64,000 nt of DNA from Oryzomonas japonica (GTDB lineage: Bacteria; Desulfobacterota; Desulfuromonadia; Geobacterales; Pseudopelobacteraceae), in assembly GCF_008802365.1 (NCBI RefSeq), contig NZ_VZQZ01000006.1, forward strand, positions 1-64,000, read 5' to 3'. Under the pieces are notes generated by a model, which had not been told where the DNA came from, did no database searches, and worked only from the letters and a program-made list of their open reading frames with translations. Within the stretch, counting starts at the first letter, position 1; each line of letters begins with the position of its first letter. A program made the position numbers and the translations under genes. Below are positions 49,518 through 59,025 of this stretch, piece by piece.

Positions 49518-50200
49518 CCTTCCTCGATAACATCGAACAGATCATCACCCTTTATCCGTTACTAGCCTTTGGCGCGGTCTTCCTGGCGGGGGTATTCTCC
49601 TCTGCCTCGCCCTGCGTCTTGGCCACCATCCCCCTTGTTGTCGGTTTTGTCGGCGGGTACAGCGACGGCAACCGAGCCAAGGCGTTCCGGTACTCCCTGG
49701 CCTTCGTCATGGGCTTGTCCCTGACCTTCACCGTTTTCGGCGCGGCGGCCGGGCTGTTGGGCACCATGTTTGGCACCATGGGCGGTCCGTGGTATCTGAT
49801 TGCCGGTGTCATAGCACTGGTAATGGGTGGGCAGATGATGGGGCTGTACGAAATCCGCCTGCCGATCAGGCGCGATTTCAAGCCCAAACGGGGCGGCCTT
49901 GTGGGGGCGTTCCTGCTGGGGCTGTTCTTCGGTGTCGTTTCATCACCCTGTGCCACGCCGGTATTGGTGGTGCTGTTGACGTTGGTGGCCGGCAAGGGGC
50001 AGGTGCTCTACGGCATCGCGCTGCTGTTCTGTTACGCCATCGGCCACTGCCTGTTGATGCTCTTCGCCGGGACGTTCACCGGTTTCGTGGAGGGGTTTGT
50101 CAAGGCTCGCGGGGTGATCGACTTCTCCCTGTGGGCCAAGCGGGTCAGCGGAGGTGCTGTCGCGCTGGTGGGTGGGTGGTTCATTTGGCATGGGTTCTGA
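49514..50200 (+). CDS. CcdA/DsbD-type membrane electron carrier
   Basis: This 228-residue six-helix protein has the two cysteine motifs of CcdA (FSSASPCVLATIPLVVGFVGG and GVVSSPCATPVLVVLLTLVAG), which shuttle electrons from cytoplasmic thioredoxin to periplasmic acceptors. The GTG start overlaps the thioredoxin gene stop, arguing for a dedicated pair. It belongs to the arsenic/thiol cluster. Confidence 0.9.
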   Translation: MTFLDNIEQIITLYPLLAFGAVFLAGVFSSASPCVLATIPLVVGFVGGYSDGNRAKAFRYSLAFVMGLSLTFTVFGAAAGLLGTMFGTMGGPWYLIAGVIALVMGGQMMGLYEIRLPIRRDFKPKRGGLVGAFLLGLFFGVVSSPCATPVLVVLLTLVAGKGQVLYGIALLFCYAIGHCLLMLFAGTFTGFVEGFVKARGVIDFSLWAKRVSGGAVALVGGWFIWHGF

Positions 50201-50288
50201 CCGGGCCGTCCTGTGATGCGGCGATGATTTTGGGGCTGTCCGAATCGGTTGGGTGAATATTTATATTGACATATTGATATATGAATAC

Positions 50289-50312
50289 TATTTTGTGCAT
50301 ATACACAAAATA
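50289..50312. promoter_or_regulatory. Perfect inverted repeat before the NifX-like gene
   Basis: TATTTTGTG (50289-50297) and CACAAAATA (50304-50312) are exact 9-bp arms around CATATA, ending 15 bp before the start codon, just ahead of AAAGGAGGG. It is probably a repressor operator. Confidence 0.65.
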
Positions 50313-50327
50313 AAAGGAGGGTTAATT

Positions 50328-50723
50328 ATGAAAATCTGTTTCCCCGTAGCGAGCGACGCGGGCCTGGAAAGCCCTGTCTATAACCATTTCGGCTCTGCAC
50401 CGCTGTTTGTGGTGGTGGATACCGAGACCCGCACGGCAGAGGCGCTACAGAACAACGACCAGCAACATCAGCATGGGGCCTGCAGCCCCCTGAAGGCGCT
50501 GGGCACAGACCGGTTCGACGGCATCGTGGTAACCGGCATCGGCGGTGGGGCGCTGAACGGCCTGCATCGCATGGGGCTCAAGGTTTTTCAGGCTTACGAA
50601 GGGACTATCGGCGAAAATGTGGATCGGTTTGTACAGGGGGCGCTGTCGGAGTTTCTTCCTCAGCATACCTGCGGTGGGCACGGACAGAAGGGACACGGGC
50701 ATGGGGGCAGCTGCTGCCATTAG
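50328..50723 (+). CDS. NifX/NafY-like dinitrogenase cofactor-family protein
   Basis: This 131-residue protein of the Fe-Mo cofactor biosynthesis family (PF02579-like) reads MKICFPVASDAGLESPVYNHFGSAPLFVVVDTET, GACSPLKALGTDRFDGIVVTGIGGGALNGLHRMGLKVF. The tail HTCGGHGQKGHGHGGSCCH is rich in His and Cys and could bind a metal. Stand-alone members without nif genes are common in anaerobes; their role is unknown. An AAAGGAGG site and a perfect operator-like repeat precede it, and a DUF134 gene follows. Confidence 0.85.
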   Translation: MKICFPVASDAGLESPVYNHFGSAPLFVVVDTETRTAEALQNNDQQHQHGACSPLKALGTDRFDGIVVTGIGGGALNGLHRMGLKVFQAYEGTIGENVDRFVQGALSEFLPQHTCGGHGQKGHGHGGSCCH

Positions 50724-50759
50724 GCAGAAGTCAGAACAAGCACAGGGAGCACACGGATA

Positions 50760-51044
50760 ATGTCACCACGTACGAAAAAACCGCGTATTTGTACGTGCCC
50801 ATTACGGGCGGAGTACGAACAGGTCTTCAAGCCTGCCGGCACCCCGTTGGGACAGTTGGAACAGGTCGTGTTGCACAACGATGAACTGGAGGCGCTCTAC
50901 CTGTGCGACGGCGAGCGCCTTCAGCAGGAAGAGGCGGGCATGCGGATGGGAGTTTCCCGGGGAACCGTCCAGCGCTTGCTGGCTTCGGCCCGCGCCAAGG
51001 TTGTGCAGGCGCTGGTGGGCAACAAGGCGCTCTGTATCAAGTAA
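50760..51044 (+). CDS. DUF134 helix-turn-helix protein
   Basis: This 94-residue protein (KPRICTCPLRAEYEQVFKPAG...LEQVVLHNDELEALYLCDGERLQQEEAGMRMGVSRGTVQRLLASARAKVVQALV) is a DUF134 member with a sigma-region-4-like helix-turn-helix and N-terminal cysteines in CTCP. It commonly neighbours NifX-like genes, as here (36 bp apart), and may bind the repeat at 50289-50312; that link is inference. Confidence 0.85.
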   Translation: MSPRTKKPRICTCPLRAEYEQVFKPAGTPLGQLEQVVLHNDELEALYLCDGERLQQEEAGMRMGVSRGTVQRLLASARAKVVQALVGNKALCIK

Positions 51045-51089
51045 CACCAAGCCGCACAGGACGAAGTCCCACACACAGAAAGTGCTGTC

Positions 51090-51140
51090 ACAGGGGCCAC
51101 GGGGCTGGTTAATGCGGCCTTGTGGCCCCTGTTGCTCTTT
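51090..51140. terminator. Terminator between DUF134 gene and galE
   Basis: ACAGGGGCCAC (51090-51100) pairs with GTGGCCCCTGT (51122-51132), 11 bp with a 21-nt loop, followed by TGCTCTTTT. It ends the plus-strand run before convergent galE. Confidence 0.65.
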
Positions 51141-51158
51141 TCGGGTAATGCCGTCCCG

Positions 51159-52148
51159 TTACCCCCTGCCCGCCAGCTTGCTCTCCCACCTCCAGGCGTC
51201 GGCGATAATCGTCCGCAGATCATCATGCCGGGGCTGCCAACCGGTCAGCCGCCTGATCTTGTCGGCCTGGGCCACCAGTGAGGCCGGGTCGCCGGGACGG
51301 CGCTCCGCCTCTACCACCTTGAAATCCACCCCGCTGACCTCCTTTACTATCGCAAGCACTTCCCGCACGCTGCCCCCCCGGCCGTAGCCGACGTTCATGG
51401 CGGTGGGCTCGCCACCCTTTTCCAGGTACTGCAAGGCGCAGAGGTGGGCAGCCGCCAGATCTTCGATGTGGATGTAGTCGCGGATGCCGCTGCCGTCCGG
51501 GGTCGGGTAGTCGGTGCCGTAGATGGAGACGCTCTCCCGCAAACCCAGGGCGGCCTGACAGGCCACCTTGATCAGGTGGGTCGCCTCGGGGGTGCGTTGT
51601 CCCATGCGGGCCTGGGGGTCGGCGCCGGCCACGTTGAAGTAGCGCAGGGCCACGTACTGCATGCCGTGGGCGGCAGAGGTGTCCCGCAGCATCCATTCGC
51701 TCATCAGCTTCGAGGTGCCGTAGGGGTTGATGGGGGCCAGGGTGCTTTCCTCGGAGGCCGCCCCGCCGTCGGGGATGCCGTAGACCGCGGCGGTGCTGGA
51801 AAAGATGAAGCGCTGCACCTTGAACTTCGTGCACGTCTCCAAAAGTCCCAAGGTGTTGCGGGTGTTGTTGCCGTAGTACTTGAGCGGCTGGGAGACCGAC
51901 TCCGGGGCCACGATGGAAGCGGCAAAGTGCAGGACCGTGGTGAAGCGGTGGCGCTCAAAGGCCGCCTCCAGGGTCTGGCGGTCGGCCAGGTCGCCCACGA
52001 TCAGTTCTTCGCCGTGGAGCAGGGCGTCGCGGGACCCGGTGGAGAGGTTGTCGTAGACAACGACCTTGCGTCCCGCTTCGCTGAGTTGACGGACGACGTG
52101 GCTGCCGATATAGCCGCAGCCTCCGCTTACGAGAATGGTTTCCGACAT
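51159..52148 (-). CDS. galE: UDP-glucose 4-epimerase
   Basis: This 329-residue short-chain epimerase interconverts UDP-glucose and UDP-galactose for surface polysaccharide. NAD motif GGCGYIGSHVVRQL, FSSTAAVYG, and the catalytic Y-x3-K in PYGTSKLMSEW are present, as are YFNVAGADPQARMGQ and YIHIEDLAAAHLCAL. It is the last gene of a minus-strand set after the isomerase-like gene. Confidence 0.95.
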   Translation of the reverse strand: MSETILVSGGCGYIGSHVVRQLSEAGRKVVVYDNLSTGSRDALLHGEELIVGDLADRQTLEAAFERHRFTTVLHFAASIVAPESVSQPLKYYGNNTRNTLGLLETCTKFKVQRFIFSSTAAVYGIPDGGAASEESTLAPINPYGTSKLMSEWMLRDTSAAHGMQYVALRYFNVAGADPQARMGQRTPEATHLIKVACQAALGLRESVSIYGTDYPTPDGSGIRDYIHIEDLAAAHLCALQYLEKGGEPTAMNVGYGRGGSVREVLAIVKEVSGVDFKVVEAERRPGDPASLVAQADKIRRLTGWQPRHDDLRTIIADAWRWESKLAGRG

Positions 52149-52159
52149 TAGATGGCTCC

Positions 52160-52927
52160 TTACAGGTAGTTTTGGATACTCTTCAGCGCCCGTTGCTGGT
52201 GTTCGATGCTGTGGGCCTCGATGGTCCAGACGGCGCCGGGCGCGTAATGCTTCAGCAGGCCGAAGAACAGGTCGAAGTCGATCTCCCCCTCGCCCAGGGG
52301 GAGGTGCTCATCGGTCTGGCCGTGGTTGTCGTGGATGTGGCTTTCGCCGATGTACGGGCCGAGTTCGGCAAACCATTCCTCCATCCGCACGGTGGTGAAC
52401 ATGTTCCAGTGTCCCACGTCGAAGCAGTGCCGGAAGCAGGGGGCGTCGATGCTTTCAAGGAGCGCCCGCAGGGTGGAGGGCTCTCTTTCGAAGATGTTTT
52501 CTACGGCCAGGACCGTGTCCAGTTCCTTGGCGCAGGGGACGAATTCCCGCCAGAAGTCGATGCTGTTGTTCAGCCACACCAGCCGGTTCTCGCCGTAGTG
52601 CAGCTCGTCGAAACCGGGGTGCACCACGATCACCCGCGGCCGCAGCAGTTCCGCCGCCTTGAATACCTGCCTGATGCGCCGCCGGGTCGCTTCCCGGATG
52701 CTGGTGTCCAGGGCGCCGGGGTTCAAGTCCATGAAGGGGGAATGGATGGTGACGGCAAGCCCCGCCGAATGAAGGGTTTGGGCCTGGACGCCCAGCTCTT
52801 CCCAGACCATGCGGTCCAGGGCCTCGGCCGGCAGATAGATCTCGGGGTTGATGCGCCGCTCCACCAGATAGGCCAGGTTTTCGGAAAGCTGGGGGTAGGG
52901 GACGTGGGCGTGGATCTTATTTTTCAT
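52160..52927 (-). CDS. Sugar phosphate isomerase/epimerase-like TIM-barrel protein
   Basis: This 255-residue xylose-isomerase-like TIM barrel reads HAHVPYPQLSENLAYLVERRINPEIYL, IHSPFMDLNPGALD, VIVVHPGFDELHYG, LAVENIFEREPSTL, HCFDVGHWNMFT, SHIHDNHGQTDEHLPLGEGEIDF and TIEAHSIE. The E, D/H, H and E positions of the metal site are present. The substrate is unknown. It overlaps the K+ channel gene by 11 bp and precedes galE by 11 bp. Confidence 0.8.
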   Translation of the reverse strand: MKNKIHAHVPYPQLSENLAYLVERRINPEIYLPAEALDRMVWEELGVQAQTLHSAGLAVTIHSPFMDLNPGALDTSIREATRRRIRQVFKAAELLRPRVIVVHPGFDELHYGENRLVWLNNSIDFWREFVPCAKELDTVLAVENIFEREPSTLRALLESIDAPCFRHCFDVGHWNMFTTVRMEEWFAELGPYIGESHIHDNHGQTDEHLPLGEGEIDFDLFFGLLKHYAPGAVWTIEAHSIEHQQRALKSIQNYL

Positions 52928-53972
52928 GGTCGCTGTGCTCTCTCCGGTGTTGTTTTATAACCTCATCCGTGGCAGGTCGCGCCACCAGGTCGTCGAGCTT
53001 GGTGATGGCGCCCGGCTCTCCCAGGATGATCAGGGTGTCGCCACCATCGATCTTGGCTTGGGAATGCGGATTGAAGACCATCTTGCCTTGGGCCTTTTTG
53101 ATGCCGACGATGATGACGCCGATTTCCTTGCGGAATCCCGAACTGACCAGGGTCTCCCCCACAAAGGCGGAGTGGTGGGGGATGGTGATTTCCTCCATCT
53201 GCAGGTCCATATGTTCGCTGCCGGTAGCGATCTCGATGAAATCGACCACGTTGGGGCGCAACACCGACTGGGCCATCCTGCTGCCGCCGATGAGGTAGGG
53301 GGAAACCACCTTGTTGGCCCCGGCCCGTTTGAGCTTGATGTCCGACCCCTCCTCCCCGGAACGGGCCAGGATGTACAGGTCGGGATTGAGACCGCGGGCG
53401 GTCAGGGTTATGTAGACATTCTCCGTATCGGAGGTGACCACCGAGATGAGCCCCCTGGCCCGCTTTATCCCGGCCTTGAGCAGGCTCTCGTCCTGGGTGG
53501 CGTCGCCTCTCATGTGCAGGTAGCTTTCCTCCTTGATCTTCTCAAGGGTATCACCATCCTTTTCCACCACCACGAATTGAAGGCCATTGGCCTTGAACTC
53601 CTTGCAGATTAGCGAGCCGATCCGGCCGAAGCCGCAGATGATGTAATGGTCCTTGAGCGCTTCGATCTTCTTCTCCACTTTTTTCCTCCCGATGACCCGC
53701 TGAATCTGCCCTTCGAACATGATCTGGGCCAAGCTGCCGACGATGTAGCCCAAGACGCTCACCCCCACCACGATCAGGCACATGGTGAAGATCTTGCCGC
53801 CGTCGGACAGATCGTGTATCTCCCGGAACCCCACGGTACTCAGGGTGATGACCGTCATATAAAGGGCGTCGAGCGGTTGCCACTTTTCGATGGTCATAAA
53901 GCCGGTGGTGCCCGCCGATACCAAGAGCAGGAGCACCAGCACGGATATTTTCAGGTGCCTGACAGGGTCCAT
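52917..53972 (-). CDS. Potassium channel with TrkA/RCK regulatory domains
   Basis: The product is 351 residues: two membrane helices flanking a pore loop (ALYMTVITLSTVGFREI, filter TVGF instead of TVGYG), then an RCK/TrkA_N domain (YIICGFGRIGSLICKEFKANGLQFVVVEKD, GDATQDE) and a TrkA_C domain at the C-terminus. It resembles the MthK class, gated by nucleotide or calcium; the modified filter leaves ion selectivity uncertain. GAGGAG lies 9 nt before the ATG at 53972; a TTG at 54017 is the alternative. Confidence 0.85.
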   Translation of the reverse strand: MDPVRHLKISVLVLLLLVSAGTTGFMTIEKWQPLDALYMTVITLSTVGFREIHDLSDGGKIFTMCLIVVGVSVLGYIVGSLAQIMFEGQIQRVIGRKKVEKKIEALKDHYIICGFGRIGSLICKEFKANGLQFVVVEKDGDTLEKIKEESYLHMRGDATQDESLLKAGIKRARGLISVVTSDTENVYITLTARGLNPDLYILARSGEEGSDIKLKRAGANKVVSPYLIGGSRMAQSVLRPNVVDFIEIATGSEHMDLQMEEITIPHHSAFVGETLVSSGFRKEIGVIIVGIKKAQGKMVFNPHSQAKIDGGDTLIILGEPGAITKLDDLVARPATDEVIKQHRREHSDHEK

Positions 53973-54179
53973 TCCATGAATCTCCTCAAGCGGGTTGTCG
54001 AAGACGATTTTCAGCAACCTGCCAAATTTTAAGAAGATTACCCGCAGAACCCGTAAAATTCAAGGATGATTATTCTTTTTCTCCCCATGCCAAGGGGGGC
54101 TCCTACGCCAATAAGTGGGTCAAAATCATTTTTTAGTGATGCCAAACATGCAAAAAACTGCAATACCGTAAGGTTACGG

Positions 54180-54207
54180 TTGACAAATGGTGCATACTGT
54201 ATACAAT
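54180..54207 (+). promoter_or_regulatory. Promoter and operator of the GntR gene
   Basis: TTGACA (54180-54185), 16 bp, TACAAT (54202-54207). The palindrome TGTATACA (54198-54205) overlaps the -10 box and is the sort of site GntR/FadR-subfamily proteins bind. Confidence 0.5.
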
Positions 54208-54238
54208 ACGTGAAAACTTTTTCGGAGTCAGGTCATCC

Positions 54239-54931
54239 ATGAAAAAACCGATGGAAAAACACCTCACCCTACGGGAAAAGATACTGGAAAACATCCGCGA
54301 CGCCATCATCTCCGGAGCTCTCAAGGCCGGTAGCCGGGTCTCGGAGCCGGATCTGGCCGAACGCTACGGCATCAGCCGGACCCCCATCCGTGAGGCCTTC
54401 CGCCAATTGGAGTCGGAAGGATACCTGACGGTAATCCCCCGCAGGGGGGCGGTGGTCAGCGACTTCAGCGAGAAGGACGTTGAAGAGTTCTACGCCATTA
54501 AGAGCATCCTGGAGGGGTATGCCGCCAGTCGGGCCTGCGAAAAGCTGACCCCCAAGGAGTTGGACCGGCTGCAATCTATCAATGACCGTCTGGCGGAACT
54601 GGCTGCGCATAACGATATCAAGGCCTTTTTCAAGATCCACAACGATTTTCACGACGTCTTCATCAAGGCCGCGGACAACGAAAAACTTCGCGAACTCATC
54701 AACAGCCTGGTGACCCGCTTTCAGCGGCTGCGTCTCATGTCGCTCTCCCTGCCCGGCCGCATGGAAAGCTCGGTGCAGGAACACGAAAAGATCATCGAAG
54801 CCTTCCGCAGCAAAGATGCTGAGGCCGCCGAGACGCTGGTGCGCAAGAATGCCGTGTACGGCGGCAAGGCGCTTATGGATTGCGGCATTGCGGTTCTTTC
54901 CCCGTCCGACACCATGCCGATGGACCTGTGA
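54239..54931 (+). CDS. GntR-family regulator (FadR/FCD subfamily)
   Basis: This 230-residue protein has an N-terminal winged helix (ILENIRDAIISGALKAGSRVSEPDLAERYGISRTPIREAFRQLESEGYLTVIPRRGAVV) and the FCD ligand domain with metal-binding acid/histidines (FFKIHNDFHDVFIKAADNEKL, QEHEKIIEAF). It senses a small organic acid in known relatives; the ligand here is not evident. It stands alone with an autoregulatory-looking promoter; a GC-rich hairpin follows at about 54949-54969. Confidence 0.9.
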   Translation: MKKPMEKHLTLREKILENIRDAIISGALKAGSRVSEPDLAERYGISRTPIREAFRQLESEGYLTVIPRRGAVVSDFSEKDVEEFYAIKSILEGYAASRACEKLTPKELDRLQSINDRLAELAAHNDIKAFFKIHNDFHDVFIKAADNEKLRELINSLVTRFQRLRLMSLSLPGRMESSVQEHEKIIEAFRSKDAEAAETLVRKNAVYGGKALMDCGIAVLSPSDTMPMDL

Positions 54932-55128
54932 CAAAGGGCGTTCCGGGCGGGCAGTGCCCGGACCCGGCGCAGATATTCTCCCGTGGCTGTGCCACCCCCG
55001 CAGTATCCCTTGTCTGTTATCCCCCGATTCCTTTTGCACTTTCCCCATTTGTATGATTTAATCAACACTGTTTCTCTGTAGTATATCCTGATTATATTCC
55101 AGTTTTATCCACAATCCCGTAGTACACC

Positions 55129-56556
55129 ATGATCAAGGCCGCCACTGTGCAAAAAGAGACATTGAGGCATATACCGAAGGTTGACCGTGTCCTGTCATGG
55201 GACCTGATGGCGCCGCTCGCGGCTTCGCATCAGCGTCCGGAGCTGCTGGCAGCCATACGTTCGGTGCTGGACCGGTTGCGCTCTGCCGTTCGAAACGGCG
55301 ATTCCGTCGATTTTTCCGAGGAACGAGTCGTCTCTCTGGTGGGGGCCGAGCTTGATCAGCGTTCCACGCCTAGCCTGCGGGAGGTCGTCAATGCCTCCGG
55401 CGTGGTGATTCATACCAATCTGGGGCGCTCGCCCTTGGCCGGCGCCGCTGAAGAGGCCATCCACCGGGCCTCCCGCGGCTATTCAAACCTTGAGTTCGAT
55501 CTCGCCGCCGGCGAGCGGGGCACCCGCTATGTCCACGTGGAGGGACTGATCTGTGAGCTGACCGGTGCCGAGGCCGCCCTGGTGGTCAACAACAATGCCG
55601 CCGCGGTCATCCTGGCCCTATCTTCCCTGGCCCAGGGGCGGGACGTGATCGTCTCCCGTGGTGAGTTAGTGGAGATCGGCGGGTCGTTTCGCATTCCCGA
55701 GGTGATGCTCCAGAGCGGAGCCCATCTGGTAGAGGTCGGTGCGACCAACCGCACCCATCCCCGGGACTACCGTGCTGCGATCAACGATGCCACGGCACTG
55801 TTGCTCAAGGTGCATACCAGTAATTTTGCCGTGGTCGGCTTCACTGCCGAGGTTACGGTGGAGGAGATGTCGGCCCTGGGGCGCGAGACCGGGGTCCCGG
55901 TCATGGTGGATGCCGGCAGCGGTTGTCTGATCGACCTGGCCCCCTACGGCATTGCCGGGGAGTCGACCATACGCCGCTACCTGGCCGCAGGTGCCGATGT
56001 GGTGACCTTCAGCGGCGACAAGCTCTTGGGCGGTCCCCAGGCCGGGATCATCGCCGGGCGCCGGGACCTCGTGGCGCCCATGAAACGCCACCCCCTCCTG
56101 CGCGCCCTGCGCATGGACAAGCTTTCCCTGGCGGCACTGGAGGCCACGTTGCGGCTCTACCGCGACGAGCGGCGCGCAATCCGCGAGATCCCGACGCTGT
56201 CCATGCTGACGGCCACCCCGGCAGATCTGTCGCGGCGGGCCGACCGCATCCTCGGCATGCTGCGCCGCCGCCTCCCCAAAACGGTCACCCTGGCGAAACA
56301 ACCGGGGGAGTCGAGCGCCGGCGGGGGATCGCTGCCCCTCCTCCGCCTGCCCACGAGCCTCATCGAGGTGCGCATTGCCGGAGCCTCCGTGCAGCAGATC
56401 GAACAGGGCCTCCGCCTGACATCGATCCCGGTCGTGGGTCGTATCCAGCGGGACCGGTTTCTGCTGGATGTGCGCACCATCCTCGACCACGACCTTCCCG
56501 GCCTGGCACTCGCGCTCGGCGAGGTGGCGGCCTCATTGTCAGGGGGAGACCAATGA
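55129..56556 (+). CDS. selA: L-seryl-tRNA(Sec) selenium transferase
   Basis: This 475-residue PLP enzyme converts seryl-tRNA(Sec) to selenocysteyl-tRNA. It shows [80 protein letters not shown], and the PLP lysine in [18 protein letters not shown]. All conserved parts are present, so the cell makes selenoproteins, which matters for the UGA in hgcA. selB/selD are not in the window. It overlaps ispD by 4 bp. Confidence 0.97.
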   Translation: MIKAATVQKETLRHIPKVDRVLSWDLMAPLAASHQRPELLAAIRSVLDRLRSAVRNGDSVDFSEERVVSLVGAELDQRSTPSLREVVNASGVVIHTNLGRSPLAGAAEEAIHRASRGYSNLEFDLAAGERGTRYVHVEGLICELTGAEAALVVNNNAAAVILALSSLAQGRDVIVSRGELVEIGGSFRIPEVMLQSGAHLVEVGATNRTHPRDYRAAINDATALLLKVHTSNFAVVGFTAEVTVEEMSALGRETGVPVMVDAGSGCLIDLAPYGIAGESTIRRYLAAGADVVTFSGDKLLGGPQAGIIAGRRDLVAPMKRHPLLRALRMDKLSLAALEATLRLYRDERRAIREIPTLSMLTATPADLSRRADRILGMLRRRLPKTVTLAKQPGESSAGGGSLPLLRLPTSLIEVRIAGASVQQIEQGLRLTSIPVVGRIQRDRFLLDVRTILDHDLPGLALALGEVAASLSGGDQ

Positions 56557-57272
56557 CAGCTTCCAGAACCTTTGCCGTGATCCCGGCCGCCGGCATGGGC
56601 AAGCGCATGGGCGCTTCCATCAACAAACAGTACCTGCAACTGGCGGGCATGCCGATCGTGGCCCGGACCCTCTCCGTATTTGAAAACGCCCCCTGTATCG
56701 ACGGTATCCTCCTGGTGACTCCGGCCGACGAGATCCCCTACTGCCGCGAACATGTGGTTGATGCCTACGGGTTCCGCAAGGTTGTGGACATCGTGCCGGG
56801 CGGCAAGGAACGTCAGAACTCGGTCATGAACGGGTTGCGGGCGCTTCAGGGACGGGTGGGGGAACATGACGTCGTATTGATCCACGACGGGGTCAGGCCG
56901 CTCATCAGCCCTGAACTATTGCAGGAATCCATTGCTGTGGCCCGTACCTGCGACGGCGCCCTGGTGGCGGTTCCGGCCAAGGATACCATCAAAACCGTCC
57001 GGGACGGATTCGTCATCGCAACCCCGGACCGGGAAACCCTCTGGCAGGCCCAGACCCCCCAGGCGTTCCGTTTTGGCGTCATCTACGCAGCACATCTGGC
57101 GGCGGAACAGGAAGGATTTACGGGGACCGACGACGCTTCCCTGATTGAGAGGCGCGGCGGCGCGGTCCGCATTGTACGCGGGGACTATCGCAACATCAAG
57201 ATTACGACGCCCGAAGATATTATTCTGGCCGAGGCGTTCCTGGCCGGTAACAGACAGAATGGAGCTCTCTGA
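56553..57272 (+). CDS. ispD: 2-C-methyl-D-erythritol 4-phosphate cytidylyltransferase
   Basis: This 239-residue enzyme performs the third step of the MEP isoprenoid pathway. It has [72 protein letters not shown] and [19 protein letters not shown] precedes the ATG, which overlaps the selA stop (ATGA). An ispF gene is not adjacent; a histidine kinase follows instead. Confidence 0.96.
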   Translation: MTASRTFAVIPAAGMGKRMGASINKQYLQLAGMPIVARTLSVFENAPCIDGILLVTPADEIPYCREHVVDAYGFRKVVDIVPGGKERQNSVMNGLRALQGRVGEHDVVLIHDGVRPLISPELLQESIAVARTCDGALVAVPAKDTIKTVRDGFVIATPDRETLWQAQTPQAFRFGVIYAAHLAAEQEGFTGTDDASLIERRGGAVRIVRGDYRNIKITTPEDIILAEAFLAGNRQNGAL

Positions 57273-58459
57273 TGGCCGCACAGCAGCCTTCCGAAAAGAT
57301 CCTGGTAGTGGACGGTCAGGCCGATATGGCGAAGCTTATCGTGCTGCAACTCCAGGAGGCCGGCTTCGCCGCTGCCTGGGCGGGGGACGGGGAAGCGGCC
57401 ATCGGCATGCTGGACGGGGATGACTACTCCCTGGCGCTGCTGGATATCAGTCTTCCCAAGGCCAATGGAATCGAAGTAGTCGGCCATATCCGCGAATCGG
57501 GCAAGGATACGGCGGTCATCATGATGACCGCCCACGGCAACGAAAACCTGGCGGTGGAGTGCATGAAGGCCGGGTGCGTGGATTACCTCTCCAAGCCTTT
57601 CGCCATGGACGATATGCTCCAGCGGGTCATGCACGCCATGACCAACCGGCGCGTGTTGTTGCAAAAACAGCGCCTCGAACAGGAAAAGGACGATTTCGTC
57701 TCCATGCTCTCCCACGATATGAAAAACCCCCTGACCGCCGTGATCGGCTCCATCGACATCATACGCGAGGGGCGGCTGGGGACGGTGAACCAGGAGCAGA
57801 CGGAGTATCTCCACGCGGCCATCGACAGTTGCAATGAAGTCATTGCCATGATCGACAACCTCCTTGACATCCATCGCTTCGAGGCGGGCCGCATGCAGAT
57901 GAAGATCGCCGCGTACAGCGCCGTGGAAATCCTGCGGGGGGTTACGCGGCACTTCACGCGGATTGCCGAGCACGACGGCATCAGGCTGAGGGAACGGCTT
58001 TCCCACGAAACGCCCAGGATTGCCGTCGACAAAAACGCTTTCAACCGGGTTATCGCCAACCTGCTGGCAAACTCCGTCAAATTTACCCCCGAGGGTGGCG
58101 AGATCGTGGTGTCCTGCCGTTGCCTGAAAGGCGCGGAGGTCCCTTGGACGCGCCTGCCAAGCTATGTGACGGTACCCGATGGCTTTGCGGAGAAAGATTG
58201 TTTCGTGCAGGTGAGCATTCGCGACACCGGCAGCGGTATCCCGCCGGACGACCTGGGGCGCATCTTCGAACGGTATGTCCAGTCGCGCAGCGGCGTCGGC
58301 CGGGAGCGCGGCGGTGCCGGGCTGGGGCTGGCGTTCTGCAAGATGGCGGTGGAGAGTTGCGGGGGAATCATCTGGGTGGAAAGCGAGGCCGGGCTGGGGA
58401 GTATCTTCGTCATCCTGTTGCCCTGCTATTTAAACGGCACGGAGTGTACCGGAAAATGA
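57272..58459 (+). CDS. Response regulator-histidine kinase hybrid (receiver at N-terminus)
   Basis: This 395-residue cytoplasmic protein has a receiver domain (residues 8-125, acceptor Asp in LALLDISLPK) followed by HisKA with FVSMLSHDMKNPLTAVIG and HATPase_c (NRVIANLLANSVKFTPEGGE, IRDTGSGIPPDDLGRIFERY, GGAGLGLAFCKMAVE). In the receiver the usual acidic pair reads VVDGQ, with Gly in place of the second acid, which may weaken Mg2+ binding. It has no membrane segment; the signal may come by phosphorelay. It shares one base with the ispD stop. Confidence 0.9.
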   Translation: MAAQQPSEKILVVDGQADMAKLIVLQLQEAGFAAAWAGDGEAAIGMLDGDDYSLALLDISLPKANGIEVVGHIRESGKDTAVIMMTAHGNENLAVECMKAGCVDYLSKPFAMDDMLQRVMHAMTNRRVLLQKQRLEQEKDDFVSMLSHDMKNPLTAVIGSIDIIREGRLGTVNQEQTEYLHAAIDSCNEVIAMIDNLLDIHRFEAGRMQMKIAAYSAVEILRGVTRHFTRIAEHDGIRLRERLSHETPRIAVDKNAFNRVIANLLANSVKFTPEGGEIVVSCRCLKGAEVPWTRLPSYVTVPDGFAEKDCFVQVSIRDTGSGIPPDDLGRIFERYVQSRSGVGRERGGAGLGLAFCKMAVESCGGIIWVESEAGLGSIFVILLPCYLNGTECTGK

Positions 58460-58476
58460 ACAAAAAGGAAGGTTTC

Positions 58477-58959
58477 ATGAACTGTTTCAAGTATGTTCTG
58501 TTTGTGATCGCCGCCCTGGTGTTGTACGTAGGGACGGCGTCCGCCTCGGGTATAGATTTCGACAAGGCGATCGTCATCGGCTCCGGCCCCAAGAAGGTCG
58601 TTGAGTTCACAGATCCCGACTGCCCCTTCTGCCGCAAGGCGGCAAAGTTTTTTGCGGGGCGCGCGGACGTCACCCAGTATATCTTTTTCTGGCCTCTTCC
58701 CCGCCATCCCAAGGCGAAGGAAAAGGCCCAATTCATCCTCTCCCAGCATGACAAGGCCAAGGCCTATCATGACGTCATGTCGGGCAAATTGGACAGCCAA
58801 CAGACTTTTGCCATTACGCCCGCGGGGATCAAACTGCAGGAGGAACAGTACGAGATTGCCAAGAAGAACAAGGTCTCCGCCACGCCCACCTTCATGCTGT
58901 TCGGCAGGATTATAGAAGGCTTCGATCAGAAGAAGATCGAGGAGGCGCTGGGCAGATAG
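58477..58959 (+). CDS. Periplasmic thiol-disulfide protein, DsbC-like
   Basis: This 160-residue exported protein has a signal peptide (YVLFVIAALVLYVGTASA), a thioredoxin fold with the active site EFTDPDCPFCRKAAKFF, WPLPRHPKAKEKAQFIL and the cis-proline KVSATPTFMLFG. It resembles the catalytic domain of DsbC/DsbG without their dimerisation domain. AAGGAAGG lies 3-4 nt before ATG 58477; an ATG at 58456 overlaps the kinase stop. A strong terminator follows. Confidence 0.85.
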   Translation: MNCFKYVLFVIAALVLYVGTASASGIDFDKAIVIGSGPKKVVEFTDPDCPFCRKAAKFFAGRADVTQYIFFWPLPRHPKAKEKAQFILSQHDKAKAYHDVMSGKLDSQQTFAITPAGIKLQEEQYEIAKKNKVSATPTFMLFGRIIEGFDQKKIEEALGR

Positions 58960-58987
58960 ATTCGGCACAGATTTCAGCAGCTAGATC

Positions 58988-59025
58988 AACGGGAGCAGGC
59001 TTACGAGCCAGCTCCCGTTTTTTTT
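58988..59025 (+). terminator. Rho-independent terminator after the DsbC-like gene
   Basis: AACGGGAGC (58988-58996) pairs with GCTCCCGTT (59011-59019), an inner GGCT-TACG-AGCC hairpin extends the stem past an A-A mismatch, and eight T residues follow. Confidence 0.95.
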
